Assembly: GCA_011109175.1 (NCBI GenBank)
Contig: RDEW01000089.1
Coordinates: 62,753 to 126,752, forward strand
Direction: 5' to 3'
Length of the DNA: 64,000 bases
Source of the DNA: Dicyema japonicum
Lineage: Eukaryota; Dicyemida; Rhombozoa; Dicyemidae
Each line of letters opens with the position of its first letter. Position 1 is the stretch's first letter. Below the pieces are notes generated by a model. That model was not told the origin of the DNA and searched no databases. It saw only the letters and a program-made list of their open reading frames with translations. Below are positions 32,340 through 44,997 of this stretch, piece by piece. The translations under genes and the position numbers were made by a program.

Positions 32340-33290
32340 GATAAAATTTAACCAAGCATTTGATGAATGACTTCTAGCCCTTTTGAGACAGGCCTTCTTG
32401 CATCCAAATTGCTATCAAAAAACTCTTTATTTATCAAAAACATATCTTAATCCGATTTCAGATTAGTTCAGTCATCCGGATTTCTAAGGAATATTTCATA
32501 ACTCACAGATCCTGCTGGTTACAGATAATAAGAGTTAGAACAGTATTCAAAGATCGCAACCAAATTTGGTTCCATATAAAAGTTAGGAGACCAATCGCAT
32601 CTTAGTCATCAAATGTATATTTAAAATCACTTCAACGGTTGACCTAATTTTACTTCAAGGAGAAAAATTAATAAACTTGATCGTTTTTTTCAGGGAAATA
32701 AATTGGTGTTAATTAAGTAAAATTTATATTGATTAAAAAATAATATACTAGTTTTTAAACTGAATCGTACTGCTGTAACATGTCTTAGAAATAATAATTT
32801 CATTTCAAAAATAACTATGAGGGGATGAATCAAATATAAAGAACAGACAGTTTCACTCAGATTTTCGCTGAATGACATAAGCATTATCACAATTCATAAT
32901 ATAGAACTTAAACCTTCCTCTATGCGCTTTCATGCAGAAGAGGAATATTTTCAAACAGTTGAGATCGCACGATGAGACTATTTACTTTATAAAGAACATA
33001 TTCAATTCACCACGAATACTACAATATAAACCAAAATGTACACACATAATAAGATGCTTAATTAAATCAGCCACAATTGATGTCATCATTGAATAATTTT
33101 TTGGCTAAATAGAGGGGCTTGTAATTTAAGATATAAACAAAATAACACTAAAAACACGTTTCAAATTAAATCAAAAAATTATTGTTGGTAGTTTGGTCAC
33201 TGGTGGAATGCTCCGATAGATTTTGTAAGATATTGATCCTTGAGCACATAATTAGTTGATTTAACCTTTTTTGATGATGGTCTTGGGGTT
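32340..33290. other. Unassigned part of segment A
   Basis: AT-rich and conserved in segment B (56,360-57,320). The short minus-strand frames at 32,690-32,890 and 56,723-56,932 differ in length between copies, which argues against a selected coding sequence. Confidence 0.4.
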
Positions 33291-33299
33291 TCATAAATA

Positions 33300-34000
33300 A
33301 ATATATATATGGGTAACAATGACACGTGGCTCATCTACGTAGAGGAGTTTTTCACTTGAATTGTTAGAATAGAGTTTCAACCTCTTATCCAGCATCATGG
33401 ATGCGGATATTGTTTTATCCTGTTTCTATACTGGAGAGACGTCGACGAAAATCCTTGCAAGATCTCATTATAATGCAAATTAACTATAAAGAAATCAGAA
33501 CGAATATTACCGAACTATAACGCTTTAACTTCAGACATTCTGTAAATATCGCTATTTTCCGTGAGCTAAATTCCTCAAGCCCCTGTACCTATTAAATTCC
33601 CGATACTGCTCTGAACTCAAGCGATTCATCTGGATAGAAAATACGATAATCGGTATGCTAAAAAACAAGTGGAGAATATTATAATATGTAAAGATATGAA
33701 CGCCAAATTTCTTCAATGGTAGACTACTCAATTAGTCGATAAGAGAGGTAATCTAATTTTTGACTCTTTATAAATCCAATGATTCTAAATATCCCGAACA
33801 TTTAACATTGCAAAGAGATCATAATCAACTTCACAAGGCTTGTCCATTTCTTCCTCAAAGATTGCCCACTAATTTCTTGGAACGTCTCCCATGACTTCCA
33901 AAGTGATCATAATCCATTTATACTTAGTTACGCCATTTCAAAACCCCACACGGGGAAAGAGCAACATCGAAAAATTACAAGAAAACAGAGTAGCAAAATT
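33300..34000 (+). pseudogene. Jockey-like LINE 5' end, decayed (copy A)
   Basis: The leader (CTCATCTACGTAG... CACTTGAATTGTT... ATCATGGATGCGGATATTGT) matches the 5' leader at 46,190-46,300. It is followed by a badly degraded endonuclease start and a CCCCACACGGGGAAAGAGCA block corresponding to the endonuclease-RT linker. Confidence 0.55.
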
Positions 34001-34424
34001 TCAAGATATTCACTGACCGTAACGTAATTGAGTTTTCATATTTAATTCTCTCGACATGAGAGTGAACCATCTAAATAGTTTTATTCCAGACCAAAAAAGC
34101 TATTATCTTTCGAGTAGTGCATAAATGCTGTAATAATACGGAGGACGTGAGATCAAAATCGAATCTACTCTAAATTGTTTCCGTCAAGGATCGCTTTACA
34201 ATTATTCTTAATCGAAGTATCTTGCCCAAGAGGACTTGATTCAACGCTTTTTAAAATATGTTGACAATTTAATTATTACAATCCGAGACAGTCTTGTGGA
34301 TCTGCAAAATCAAAAAATCATTCACACCAAATCGCTATATGGTATGCTTAATTCGATTCATATTGTGATTCTTACGACTACTATCCATAATTGCTCATAT
34401 AAATATTAGTTAAGCCATGTCTCT

Positions 34425-36160
34425 TAATTTTAAATAATTTTTTAGATAAAATATTAACACGTTGTCATTGTCAATTGTTGTTTTAATGAAACGTAACTGT
34501 ACACGATTAAAAAACAAACAAAAATTGCCATTTTAAAGTTTACTGAATTACCAATAAAATATCAGAAATTTATTTCCAAAAAAGTATAATGCACCTATTT
34601 CTCGTAGATTTATTGATGATCTGAAAAGTAGAAGAGGATCTGAATATATGTTGAAAAACTTACGATCTGACATTTCTCGCAAAGAATATTTAAAGTTTAG
34701 TTTCAGTCATGTTATGTACAAATGTGGACGGTATAGATGAACGAACACCATTGCAATTTGAGATTTTTAAAAATCCTAGATGCTTCAAAAATTTTAAATT
34801 AAAAAAATATGTCACATTTTCTAATTAAAAATGGCCCGGATAGATAGCCGAATATTGAATCAATTTCTTTTGAAATGAGAAATAGAATTTGGGACGCATA
34901 ATATAAAAATTTTGTTTGTTGTAGATCAATGTTCTGACATAAGGTGAATTTCAATAAATTTACATTAGGATTTGGTTGAATTAAGCCAAATTGAAACAAT
35001 ATTTCTACCAGCGATTACAACGTCGTTTTGCAACCACTGGATCAGGGTATAATCAAATCGTAAAAAATGCAATTTGAATTCTCTTAAATTTATAAATATT
35101 ATTCAAAAAATTGAGGCGGTGATGAATCCCTATTGTAGATACAAAAAATTAAACTTAAAGGATGCAATATTATTCACATATTATGCTTGGAACAAAATAG
35201 ATAGTTCTTTAATATTCGAATTCTTCACACGCAAAAATGGATTCAAAACAATGAAACTATAAATAATGAAAAACCGTGTTATTAAAAATTACGGATATAT
35301 TATAGACAAAATGATTATAGCTGCTTTTTCGAAATCAGTCATAATTGTCCTCGGTGATAACGATGGCTCCAATGATTTTAATTCCGAAAAAACTTTTTTA
35401 TAGCTTTCTTCCGTTCTTTTACACATTAAAATGCTTTGGTAAGCCTAGCAAAAACAGTCATTGGTAATTAATCCAAGGAGGGAACGCAAAAGAGAACGTC
35501 TGCTTGTGACAACTAAATTGATCCCGCCAATAATACATGGCAGGCATACGTCAACTTCTGAAGAGAGGTAAAAAAATAGGTCCTCTCTTTTCAATTTTCA
35601 TAGGTCCTACCGTCACGGATACGTGACTCCTATCGCCGAATAATCTCTAAACTCGCAATTTAACTATAATATAAAAAATCAAAATTTCGACCTCTTCTAT
35701 CTAGAAACCCGCCCACGTGGTTCCATGATTTAACTGGGATGAATTTACCGGCGATGAATTTACCGGTTACCCCTTTAGAAGAGACTTTATATCGAAATTG
35801 ACTACAATAAAAATAGAACTTGATTGAATGATTCGGGAGAAAATAGTACAAGAAATTGATAGTGATGAGCCACTTGAAGAAAATCAGAAAAGTGTATCTA
35901 TAAGCGAGTATTTTCTAAGCTTAAATAAATTAAACGAATTCTATAATCAAGAAGAATTCCATAATGCCGAAAATCTTGAATCTGTTGAAAGTTTAATCTT
36001 CAATGATCAAAAAGAAACAATTAATATTACTGATTTTTTGCTTATAATAATTTTTTTGATTTACATTATTATGGATGCAAAAATCAATAAGTCTCTCGAA
36101 TCCGATAGATTTTGCCGATCCCGAAATTGGCGATTCGAGAGACTTTTTTGTATTTAAATT
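34425..36160 (+). pseudogene. Tigger/pogo transposon, core-deleted (copy A)
   Basis: The N-terminal CENP-B-like HTH (MKRNCTRLKNKQKIA..., here frameshifted) is followed after about 250 bp by the end of the DDE domain. This reads LPAITTSF then LQPLDQGIIKS in the next frame, the family's LPPNTTSxLQPLDQGII. The C-terminal helix LNLKDAILFTYYAWNKIDSS and an acidic tail (35,828-36,157) follow. A hairpin at 36,092-36,150 (AAGTCTCTCGAATC...GATTCGAGAGACTT) and CTGTA nearby look like the 3' TIR. The catalytic DDE core is missing, so it cannot be autonomous. Confidence 0.75.
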
Positions 36161-36659
36161 TTACTATTTTTGACTGTATAAGTTATCAGAGGACGTAAGT
36201 TGATCACAATATTTTAAATGGTTCTTAGAATGTTGTTTCGTCATACAAACCTAATAAATCATTGGTAAGATCATCATTTACCAATAAAATTGAAATTTAA
36301 CTATAATCTCTAGAATTAGTACTTGTGGCTACTAAATACAGCTCTCAAGGATTTAGTACCTGTGGCTGCTTCTATGACGTTATTAGATCCACTTACTCAG
36401 GGACGTCCAATCCCTTATCGGCATCAAAAAGATCCACCATTTTATTCCACCATGTGACTGTTTAGCTCCTTGCTAGTAGGACTGGTTTTGACCTACCTAG
36501 ATGAGGCTCTACTGGACCGCGTCAGGATCACACTATTAGTTAGTTTAATTTTACCCTTTGTCTGGAAAAATTTCATTTATTAATGGTATACGAACATTTA
36601 GCAATACAAGTTCTTGTCAGTCAAGTATTGCCTTAAGTATGTTAATTAATTAATTTGAC

Positions 36660-36931
36660 ATACTCTATTTTTTTTATTTTTTTTACAAAAATTTTTTTTA
36701 ACAATTAAACAAATGTCAGTTGAGGAAGCCTGCTGCGTGGATTGCGAACGAGTTCCCTCGGAGTATGGCTATTCCAATCTTTTCTTAGCCATAACCCTTC
36801 TCGTTGATCCCTTTTCTTTCTGGCAAGCAATCCTCCGAGTTCTCGCAAGAACTCAGCCGTCATTGGACCAACGGCTCGCGATGATTCGGTCGCAACAGGA
36901 GTAAATCGGTAGCGATCCCCGATACTCTATT
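36660..36931 (-). mobile_element. 5'-truncated YLDD-lineage LINE insertion, with empty site in copy C
   Basis: ATACTCTATT flanks 36,670-36,921 on both sides (36,660-36,669 and 36,922-36,931). Segment C has a single copy (about 62,988-62,998) with no insert. On the minus strand the 252 bp encode VATESSRAVGPMTAEFLREL, then LARKKRDQREGLWLRKDW and a stop, and end in an A-rich tail. This is the same C-terminus as VAIETSGAAGS... in the 9.7-kb element. A clean, post-duplication LINE insertion. Confidence 0.88.
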
Positions 36932-37239
36932 GTAATAAATAATTATCCGATCAATATTTGAAAATTAACGACTGATATTTTATTGACGCAGATAAAGGCT
37001 GGAAATGGCAGTAATCAGAGGGAACGCTCGCATTATCATTTGCCGCTTAGTTGAATCACTTTAGTTTATAATTTGTCTTCGCTGTTCTCGTCAAATTTCC
37101 AGTAATTAAATCCGTGTATTCTAGACTTTTTATTTTAATTGAAAAAACAACAAATGGCCTTGTTTTATGTGTTCTCAATTATAAAATAATAAACACAGCA
37201 TGTGTTGTAATATTCGTGTATATTAGAGGCTTTGGAAAC

Positions 37240-37737
37240 ATGATTAATGTTGGATTCACGTATATTCGCAGTTATATTAGTCGCGACAATCGCATCAAAA
37301 GGTGGTGATAGTTTGCAACTTAGACTGCTTTGATGGGAGTTGTTATACTTTAGTAAGAGAAGCCCGAAATTATGCTGATGCAAAAAATATTGCGAAAATA
37401 TGGGAGGAAATTTGGCCAATGTCGACAACGAGGAAACTACAAAAGTTTATTTATAGTTGACGGAATACAAATAAATTTCTTAGATAAATTTTTCACTCCA
37501 TATAGAACGGTATTTTACATTGCAGTCAACGATATCGAAAAAGAAGGACATTCGTGGATTCTTATGGAAATGTGCAAGTAGAAATATGATATAATAAGAA
37601 ATACTTAAAATGGAGACGAGGTGAACCAAACAACGTTAATAACGAAGATTGTGTCTACGTTAGTTGGGGTGGATCTTGGTATGATCAAAAATGTTTTAAG
37701 AAACATTCTTTTCTTTGTGAAACTGATGGTTATTAAT
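37240..37737 (+). pseudogene. C-type lectin pseudogene (copy A)
   Basis: The paralogue of 63,304-63,799. It has an extra G in the signal-peptide codons (37,252 region), one C lost near 37,380 and further shifts, so CFDGSCYTLVREARNY, FFTPYRTVFYIAVNDIEKEG and RGEPNNVNNEDCVY lie in different frames. The EPN sugar-binding triplet and the closing CETDGY remain. More damaged than copy C. Confidence 0.75.
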
Positions 37738-37739
37738 TG

Positions 37740-40370
37740 TATAATCGATAGATGAGTCAATTACCGGTTGCTTTAATTAATTACTGATCTTTCCTTAAAT
37801 TTCTGGTTTTGTTGAGTTTAAGCTTGTAAAGATCATATAATCAATATTTTAGCTTAGCAATGATTTTTGACTATTACATAGAGTAAACCCATATAAGCTA
37901 CAATTCAATACCTGTTGGTGGATGATCATGTTTACAGTCGTTACATCTTCGACTCTAGACTCTTCAGATCATTAAGGTCTTCGCAGTTACTAATGGTTGC
38001 TTTCCATCCTCAGATCTTTATCGACACACTGAATCGTCTTCAGATGATGTGATGTAGTTTTCATTTATGACGTTAGAGATGCGCTTGCATCCATTTTAGA
38101 ATGTGACAAACAGATTCAAGCCTCAGAGACTTATTTTTTTTGTTGGAGATCTCTAATGTAACACTCTCTTTATTCGAATTGGTAGTTTAAGTCCTAAGAG
38201 AAGTTGACTTAGATACTGCATATTAACTTGACCCCTTCTTTTCGAACCTTGTGATTCCCCAAATGCTCTGATCACAGATGAGGATCTGTTTCACAGTGGA
38301 GTCTCTCAGTATAAAACTTAACATGTCCTGGTCTGAGCTATCGATATGTACAACTACACGTATATATTTTCTCGTGTGTAAAGTTAAATGTCTAACAATT
38401 AAGGTTTGAATCCTTTGTGATTTATGGTTCGCCTTTATTGTATTCAGGTATTTTTTCTTACAACTACTGTCTACAATCTACAGTTCTCAATACCTATTTG
38501 ACTTTACAAGTCATCAGTGGAATAAGTATGGTGGATATCACTTCCATGAGCATTTGAAGACTGTGGGGGATGGGTAAGAATATGATAATTGGAGATAATA
38601 TATTAAACTACACGTTTTCTTTATAAGATGAGCATAGGGGAGACATTGTAGCTAAAATTGAAAAAGAGTATTTAGACAGTTGGTTGTGGATACAATATTC
38701 TAATTATATTCAAGCAACTTGCGCAAAGCTCCCTTAAGTGTCCTTGATATACAAATATCGATTTTATAGTGCAATTACCTCAAAAAAAGGTAAATAATAA
38801 AAATTTGAAAATCACTGCTGAAAAAAGTTCTACAAATATACAGTTTCAATTTAAAATGAAAGTCGACCTGAGATCATGTCAACTGTGTCGGATTATAGAT
38901 GTAGCGGTATTCCTTGCAGGAGTACATGGTGATCCCTAAATAAATAGAGCTAGAATATTTAGGTCGCCCTTCCAATGTTGTCACCTCTTTCGTAAAGTGC
39001 AGATTTTCTGCTTACATAACCACAAAAGACTTTCTCTCCTTTACCTATTGAATGCTCCTACACTGTAGTGATGTCAAATCAAACGCACATATCCCTTTAT
39101 GTTTTTCTGCAAAATTGATGAAAATGCATAACTTATAGCTTTAAACTCTACGATAATGGTATCGATATTGTCCCTTATTCAATAAAATAGCTTTCGTAAC
39201 CCATCCATAACTTATGAACGACATTCAAAATTTATATTATTATCCCAAGATAATAAAATATTATCTTAATTAATTCTTAATTTGACATATTTAAAACTAT
39301 GTTAAGAATTCTAAGTACTAGTCACCTGTTACCATGTCTCTCAATTCTAAAAGTTAAATCAATGTTGAAGACATCTAGTTATTTCTTAGAGCACTAGAAC
39401 TAAAAGATATTTAATAAATAATATTATTTAAAATTCGATAATAACAAGTCAACAATTAACTCTAATTTAAGTTCTCAGGCAGTAAATTAGTATCTTTGTA
39501 CGTAGCTCGTCCATTGGAGGTAACATCATACTGCTTGGATGGATTACATACAATGGAAATGAAAAGGAACATGACTATTGTAGAATCAAGTACTGACTCA
39601 AACACTGAATATGAATTAGCTGTATTTTAATACAAAAAAGATGGTCTCTCCCGTCGATCTCCTAAAGGATCTGATGATAGGTTCGAGATTGAAATTTTTA
39701 TCGGTAACATACTTAAAAGACAAATCGAATAATAATCATATTCTCCAAACATTTTACTTGAAATCGCAACATTTCAGGTCAATCACAAATTTTTCTGATG
39801 TGAGTTGAATTCATATAATTAAAGCCAATAGAATTAGCAATTTTAGACTTTCTGTTAATATAAGGAAGAACAATCAACATTCTATTATAACAATGATGTC
39901 CGCAATATGGTTTCAGGGAATGATATAAATATATTGGATTGTTGTATAAGAATTTCGATAATGAAGTCAGTAACTCGTATGCGAATATATTAAATCGTAG
40001 AATTCTTGTTATTGAAGAAATACAGCTTGATTAGAAGATACCAAAATAATTGAGCGTCGATCATTTTGATAACAGCCAGATTAAATTCAATAACAAAAAT
40101 ACGACAGAATACTTACTAAATATATATCAATAGCTGATGTATTATTGTTAAATTGGTTAACCATCTAAAAACATTAAAATTAACCATTTTTTTAATATTT
40201 ATTTTATAGATATTTTTTTACTTTCATCTTAATTATCTTCTAAATTAATAATTTTTAAAGACTGAAGTTGATCACTTGATATTTGGAAAACCGTTATGGA
40301 ATTATAGGTCAAGATTAGGAAACACAATTCCATAGAAATTGCTGGAAATCCCTAACCCACGTCAATGATG
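37740..40370. other. Unassigned, mostly single-copy AT-rich region
   Basis: No long frame. Weak minus-strand LINE-like traces near 38,880-39,050 (LGITMYSC-like residues) suggest old jockey sequence. I see no supportable gene. Confidence 0.4.
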
Positions 40371-40374
40371 AATG

Positions 40375-40495
40375 AAGTGAGATTATTATTATTATCATTT
40401 AAGCCAAAGAAACACCGTCTTAACCAATAACTAATATTCAGGTGATCCCGGCATCTCTCAATAATCGGGCCATTTTTTCTCGATGAGAATTAATA
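40375..40495 (-). repeat. LINE 3' end with (AAT)n tail, reversed
   Basis: Reverse complement of the 12,780-12,900 unit (CATCGAGAAAAAATGGCCCG, GGATCACCTGAATATTAGTT, (AAT)n tail at 40,385). Confidence 0.55.
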
Positions 40496-40569
40496 ATAAT
40501 TGATATTTAGTTTTAATGAAAAGTTAAATAGGTCAAATGAAAAAATGACCTTTTTAAGTTAAATAGGTC

Positions 40570-41030
40570 AAATTTTTTCATCGACCTGGGAGACGTCCAA
40601 AACCGAACTACTTGTAAAGATTCATTCCACCAAAGACAACTTAGATCCTTTCTACGACTGAACTGGGCAACAAGAATAAACAAGGAATCACTATATAAAA
40701 TATGTTGTACGGGTCCGAATGGACTTAGATGCTCCAGCTAAAATATCAATACAGAATACTTCATGAGTAAGAAAACGTGTTTATGTGGACGTCTGCGTGT
40801 TACTCTAAAGAAACAATTGATGGAGATTTAATGCTTGTGAACAAAAGTCTAAGAAATGGAGACGATCTGGACGAGTTGAGGAAACTCTATATGATCAAGG
40901 AGGTTGAAAGAGATTGGTTCAGAAGATTGTTTCGAATGCTGCACGAGTGAAATAATGGTTCTACTCATGCTGCATAAAAATAGGTCATGTTATGAATTTA
41001 TTAACCTATTATTTTATCTCCACAGAGTAA
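40570..41030 (+). pseudogene. RTE-like LINE C-terminal fragment
   Basis: QLRSFLRLNWATRINKESLY, then DAPAKISIQNT and CGRLRVTLKKQL correspond to the post-RT segment FHRxQLRMLIGIFWPRKISNENLYS... of the RTE-like LINE. Diverged and frameshifted. Confidence 0.6.
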
Positions 41031-41786
41031 TTTGATATAACTTTATAATTATCCCTCCATTTTCTGTGTTTTTTCTAAAAATAATATCTATAGTAGATAT
41101 TCAGAAACGGAGAATATTGAAAGTGCCGTCTGCTAAACAATTTTGTAGAAACATGGATCTGCTAAACAATTTGGTAAAAAAATTTCACATGTGGCACCAA
41201 AAATGCTGTGAGACTTTTATAATTCCGGCTAAAATAAACAAATAACATACGACAAAACTCTAAAACTAAATTTAAAATAACTGATTATTTTGGCAAAAAA
41301 TGTTGTTTGATGTTAATCCTTGATTCAATTTAGAAATAGTAATATACCCTTGTTTTTGAGGCACCCCCGCATTTTGGGGAACTTGGTGCCCTATTTAGGT
41401 ATCGGACAAACCATCATGATAATCGCCATTATAGGGTAACAATGAATACAACCAAGATCGACACCTGTGAAGGGACCACACATTTTCGACGTCTTTTCAG
41501 GTAAAATGGCATAATTCATAATCAAATACATCTACCAAGGACATGATCTAGATGACTCCATAAAATCACATCAAGTGTATTATAAGGATGTTAAAGAGAA
41601 AGTCAGAGATCACCTAATACTTTTCCTATATTGGTGATTCTTGGTTAAGTAAATGTAATGACATTCGATGTACTGATTAGCTTCGAATAGACCATTATTA
41701 ATCACCTAGTGAATTTTGGATTACAAATGATGTTTCACTATTTACGGTATTGTCATAGATTTGATTTACTGTCACGTTGAGTAAGC

Positions 41787-41880
41787 TATGAGAAGCTACG
41801 AGAGGAGAGAAATTAGCGTCGTTGAAGTAGTTGAATCTTCTGCATGGGAAATTTGAAAATATTAGTGAAATTAGCGAAAA
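41787..41880 (+). repeat. Inverted repeat, left arm
   Basis: GAAGCTACGAGAGGAGAGAA through TTAGTGAAATTAGCGAAA. The reverse complement occurs at 45,868-45,957 with only a few mismatches. Confidence 0.85.
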
Positions 41881-41983
41881 GCTACGAATAATACATCCTC
41901 CGCTGTCCAATTCAAAATGGCTTCCAATTATTTTTTTCAAGTTTTAGACAAGTTCATCATTAAACATAACGAGATATTGTTAA

Positions 41984-42250
41984 AATGTTCTACATAGCCA
42001 TTAAATCAATTTTTATAAGATTTAAAAAATGACTTTTTTACTTAAAGATGTCGAGGACCTTGGTAAATGTACAACTTACCCCTAGAACCCGTTAAAATCA
42101 ATTTTTATAAGATTTAAAAAAGATGACTTTATTACCTAAAAATGTCGAGGACCTTGGTAAAATGTTCTACATAGCCATCTAAATATATTTTTATAAGATT
42201 TAAAAAAAGATGACTTTTTTACCTAAAAATGTCGAGGACCTTGGTAAATA
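41984..42250 (+). repeat. Tandem repeat, about 3 units of 86-93 bp
   Basis: Each unit holds TTTTTATAAGATTTAAAAAA, a GATGACTTTTTTACCTAAA block and GTCGAGGACCTTGGTAAA (at about 42,049, 42,142 and 42,228). Two of the three also share ATGTTCTACATAGCCAT. Confidence 0.8.
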
Positions 42251-43360
42251 TAATTGGAGGCCATTTTGAATGGACACGATGGAAATCGATAAGGAGGCTC
42301 AAGAAGTGCTCTCCACTTTTAATTGGACATCGAGAGTCATGTGCAAATCCCAATGACATTATGAAGTACTATGTGAATATTAGTATATACCACATTCAAA
42401 AGACCTGGTTGTTCGTTTAGGCCACGGTCAAAGGGATAAATGTCCCAACATGACTTTCTTCCGATTAAGATTGCATTATGAAAACTATTTCGCTACAGAA
42501 TGAAGTGATGTCCCCGACGGTAGGACGTGGGACAAAAATGGAAGAAGGCCTACTACTCCACCTCTCTTCGCAGGCGTAAGCCTGTAATGAAATATCGGAA
42601 TATTGATTTGGTCGACACAAGCAGATGTTCTCCCTTTGGTTCCTTCCTTGGATTAGTTAGTTATGACTGTTGTGCTGGGCTTACAATGGTAAGCCTGGGG
42701 TTAATAATAAAACAGGACTTTCTTCGACCCTCCAATGGTGCATTCAATAAACAGGAAAATGAATAACTCGTCGTCCCGCGGTTCAGATAACATCTCCATT
42801 CTCGAACTGAAAACCTGGGTAATAACAAAAAATTTCAATCTCTCAATAAACGAGAACAAAATCCCGTCAATATGAAAGACCTATCTGAAGATGCAGCCTA
42901 TCCTGAAGAAAAACAAACCAGAATTCTTGGTTGCAGTGAAACATCTAAGAGTCGAGGAAGCGACACGATCCGTGCAAGAGATATTAAACCTGATGGGTCT
43001 TGATGAACCATCTAAATATATCACCAGGAAAATCACATGTAACGACGTTTACCTCACCACAAAAAGAAATACGGTCACGCCAGAAATAAATTGTATGATT
43101 CCCCGCTCCCCATTAAGAAGACCCTTTCAATCATGGAGTTGTATGATTCCCCCATTAAGTCCTCAAGATGGCAAAGTTCCCTGACCATCTCTTCGGGCCT
43201 CACATCAAACTATTTATGGACGTCTGCCTGAGATATGAGAAGAACCTTCCCCGCTGTGCAGATTAATCCAGGACTCCAAAAACTAACCGCAGAAAAAAAC
43301 TGGTATGGACACTAGGATCACTTAATTAGACGATAACTTTTATCCTCTTTAATAAATTAA
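42250..43360 (+). pseudogene. Jockey-like LINE fragments
   Basis: ANPNDIMKYYVNIS (42,340-42,380) is the linker before the RT. LKTWVITKNFNLSINENKIP near 42,805-42,860 matches the region after the catalytic box (LxxW...LxLNxxKT). Frames are broken. An A-rich tail is at 43,350-43,375. Confidence 0.55.
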
Positions 43361-43469
43361 ATAAATAAAATAAATCGTTACTGAAGTAAGTTTTCCTGTC
43401 ATCTTTCAAGAAAATTTCCCATTCTGACCAGAATTATACTTCTTAATGAAAAGCAACATTTTGTTCCCA

Positions 43470-43560
43470 AGATCCCAGCCTCCCTCAACACCTGAATTTT
43501 GTTTATTTTGGATATGACGGTGGTTTTCTGGTTCAATAATAATAATATGATCTTCTCATT
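43470..43560 (+). repeat. LINE 3' end with (AAT)n tail
   Basis: ATGACGGTGGTTTTCTGGTT followed by CAATAATAATAAT, as at 18,545-18,580. Confidence 0.6.
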
Positions 43561-43679
43561 ACCGAGTTCCCCTTATTTTCATGAGTCTGATTCTCTCATA
43601 TCTCTGCAGGATCTTATCAGACAGACGACTGAAGAAATCCTCAATATCAGTTTTGACAGCACTGGCTGATCCCAAGTAA

Positions 43680-44560
43680 AGCTCCCGATAAGGTTGAGGG
43701 AATTGGTGTGAGGTCTACTGCCGATTTGGCCATTCCATGCTACCCATCGTCCCTCGTATGCTGTCGCGTCTTGGGCAACTCAATTTTATATTTCTACCAC
43801 GGATTGAGTCTGAACCCTCTGCTTGACGTGGTTGTGCAGCAATGGACAGCGAACAGGTTTGGTATTCAGAAGAACTTTACATCTCAAAAGGACTGGGATG
43901 AAACCCTTTGTGAAAGAAAGTAAATGAACTTTGAAGGTCCGCTGATACCCATCGTCGCACATGTCTAAATGCTGCGTCCACTGAGAATTCGGGGTCCTGG
44001 CTCAATCCCTTTCCGGTACGGGCAGTTGGTACTCTGCTTGATAGGAATAGAATCCGCGTTGAAGTTGTTCTCGGCTAGGCCTTGAATCTGATGTGGTGGG
44101 ATGTTTGAAAGGAAAGGACTACACCCGATGTCATGCAGACGGAGCTCCAGGAGATTCCTTCGTCACATCATGTTAAACGCTACAGTCATAAGGGCTATCG
44201 AAGACGCCTGGTTTACTTGTTTTCTGGAACTCGTCGGTCTTGACAGAGGGATGGAAAGCATAATAACCATGCCATGAGCCGAGAAAGGTGTCTTGATTGG
44301 GACATTTTCTTCAATGAGAATTTGCTTAAGTAATCGTTGCACGTAGGTTCCGCAGCGAGTATTGCTGAAGATTTGAAAAGGAGTACGACGGACCGGTTCG
44401 TTCTGCCGATCTCCGTTGAGACGTCTGGGGTTATTGACCCGAATACGTCTGATTTTATCGAGTTAATCTGACTGCTTGCAGGGAAACAGAATGGCGAACC
44501 TATAATGAGGAGATGGCTTTTCCAGAACATTGGGCAACAAGAGATCATTACTTCAAATTG
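43680..44560 (+). pseudogene. YLDD-lineage LINE thumb/C-terminal fragment
   Basis: GVRSTADLAIPCYPSSLVCC, then LNPLLDVVVQQWTANRF and KDWDETLC match the post-RT region of this LINE type (G-x-R-x-x-x-D-x-A-x-P-x-Y-x-S-S and L...W). Downstream codons become unreadable. Truncated at both ends. Confidence 0.6.
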
Positions 44561-44997
44561 AATACTAACAAATTCGGCACTTTTTTGACCCTTAATTAAA
44601 TGTCAATCCCCTCCACTAACTATTAAAATCTAGGATCACATACGACCCCCTTATGCGTCATGGGGCACAAACCTATACCATACAAACCTAAAGATAATTA
44701 ATTTTCTTTCAAGAAACAATCATGGAGGCCCTACAAAGGTCCTTTTTGCCACTAATGCCAACTTCGTTCGAGGGAACTTGTGAGGTGAACGGAGACAATT
44801 GAAATCTCTAAATTCCGAAAAGTGTCCTCATTCAATTGCTGAGAGTTGTACTTTTTTTCTGATTCTGCAAGGGAATCTTAAAATTATTAAAGTCTATTCC
44901 ATTCTAGTAATTATTCTATTAATAAATTTTTATTTAATAATTTTTAATATAAATAAATTTTGTTTATTTAAATTTGTAACGTGCTTATTGTTTCTTG

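Larger units (their letters stand above)
25590..37930. repeat. Duplicated segment A
   Basis: Collinear with 49,646-60,042 (segment B, offset shrinking from about 24,055 to 24,020 through small indels). From about 33,925 rightward it is collinear again with 60,044-64,000 (segment C). All three share the same nested insertions, so duplication came after them. Differences are scattered substitutions and 1-3 nt indels. The left edge is masked by the gap. Segmental duplication or unmerged haplotypes are both possible. Confidence 0.9.
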
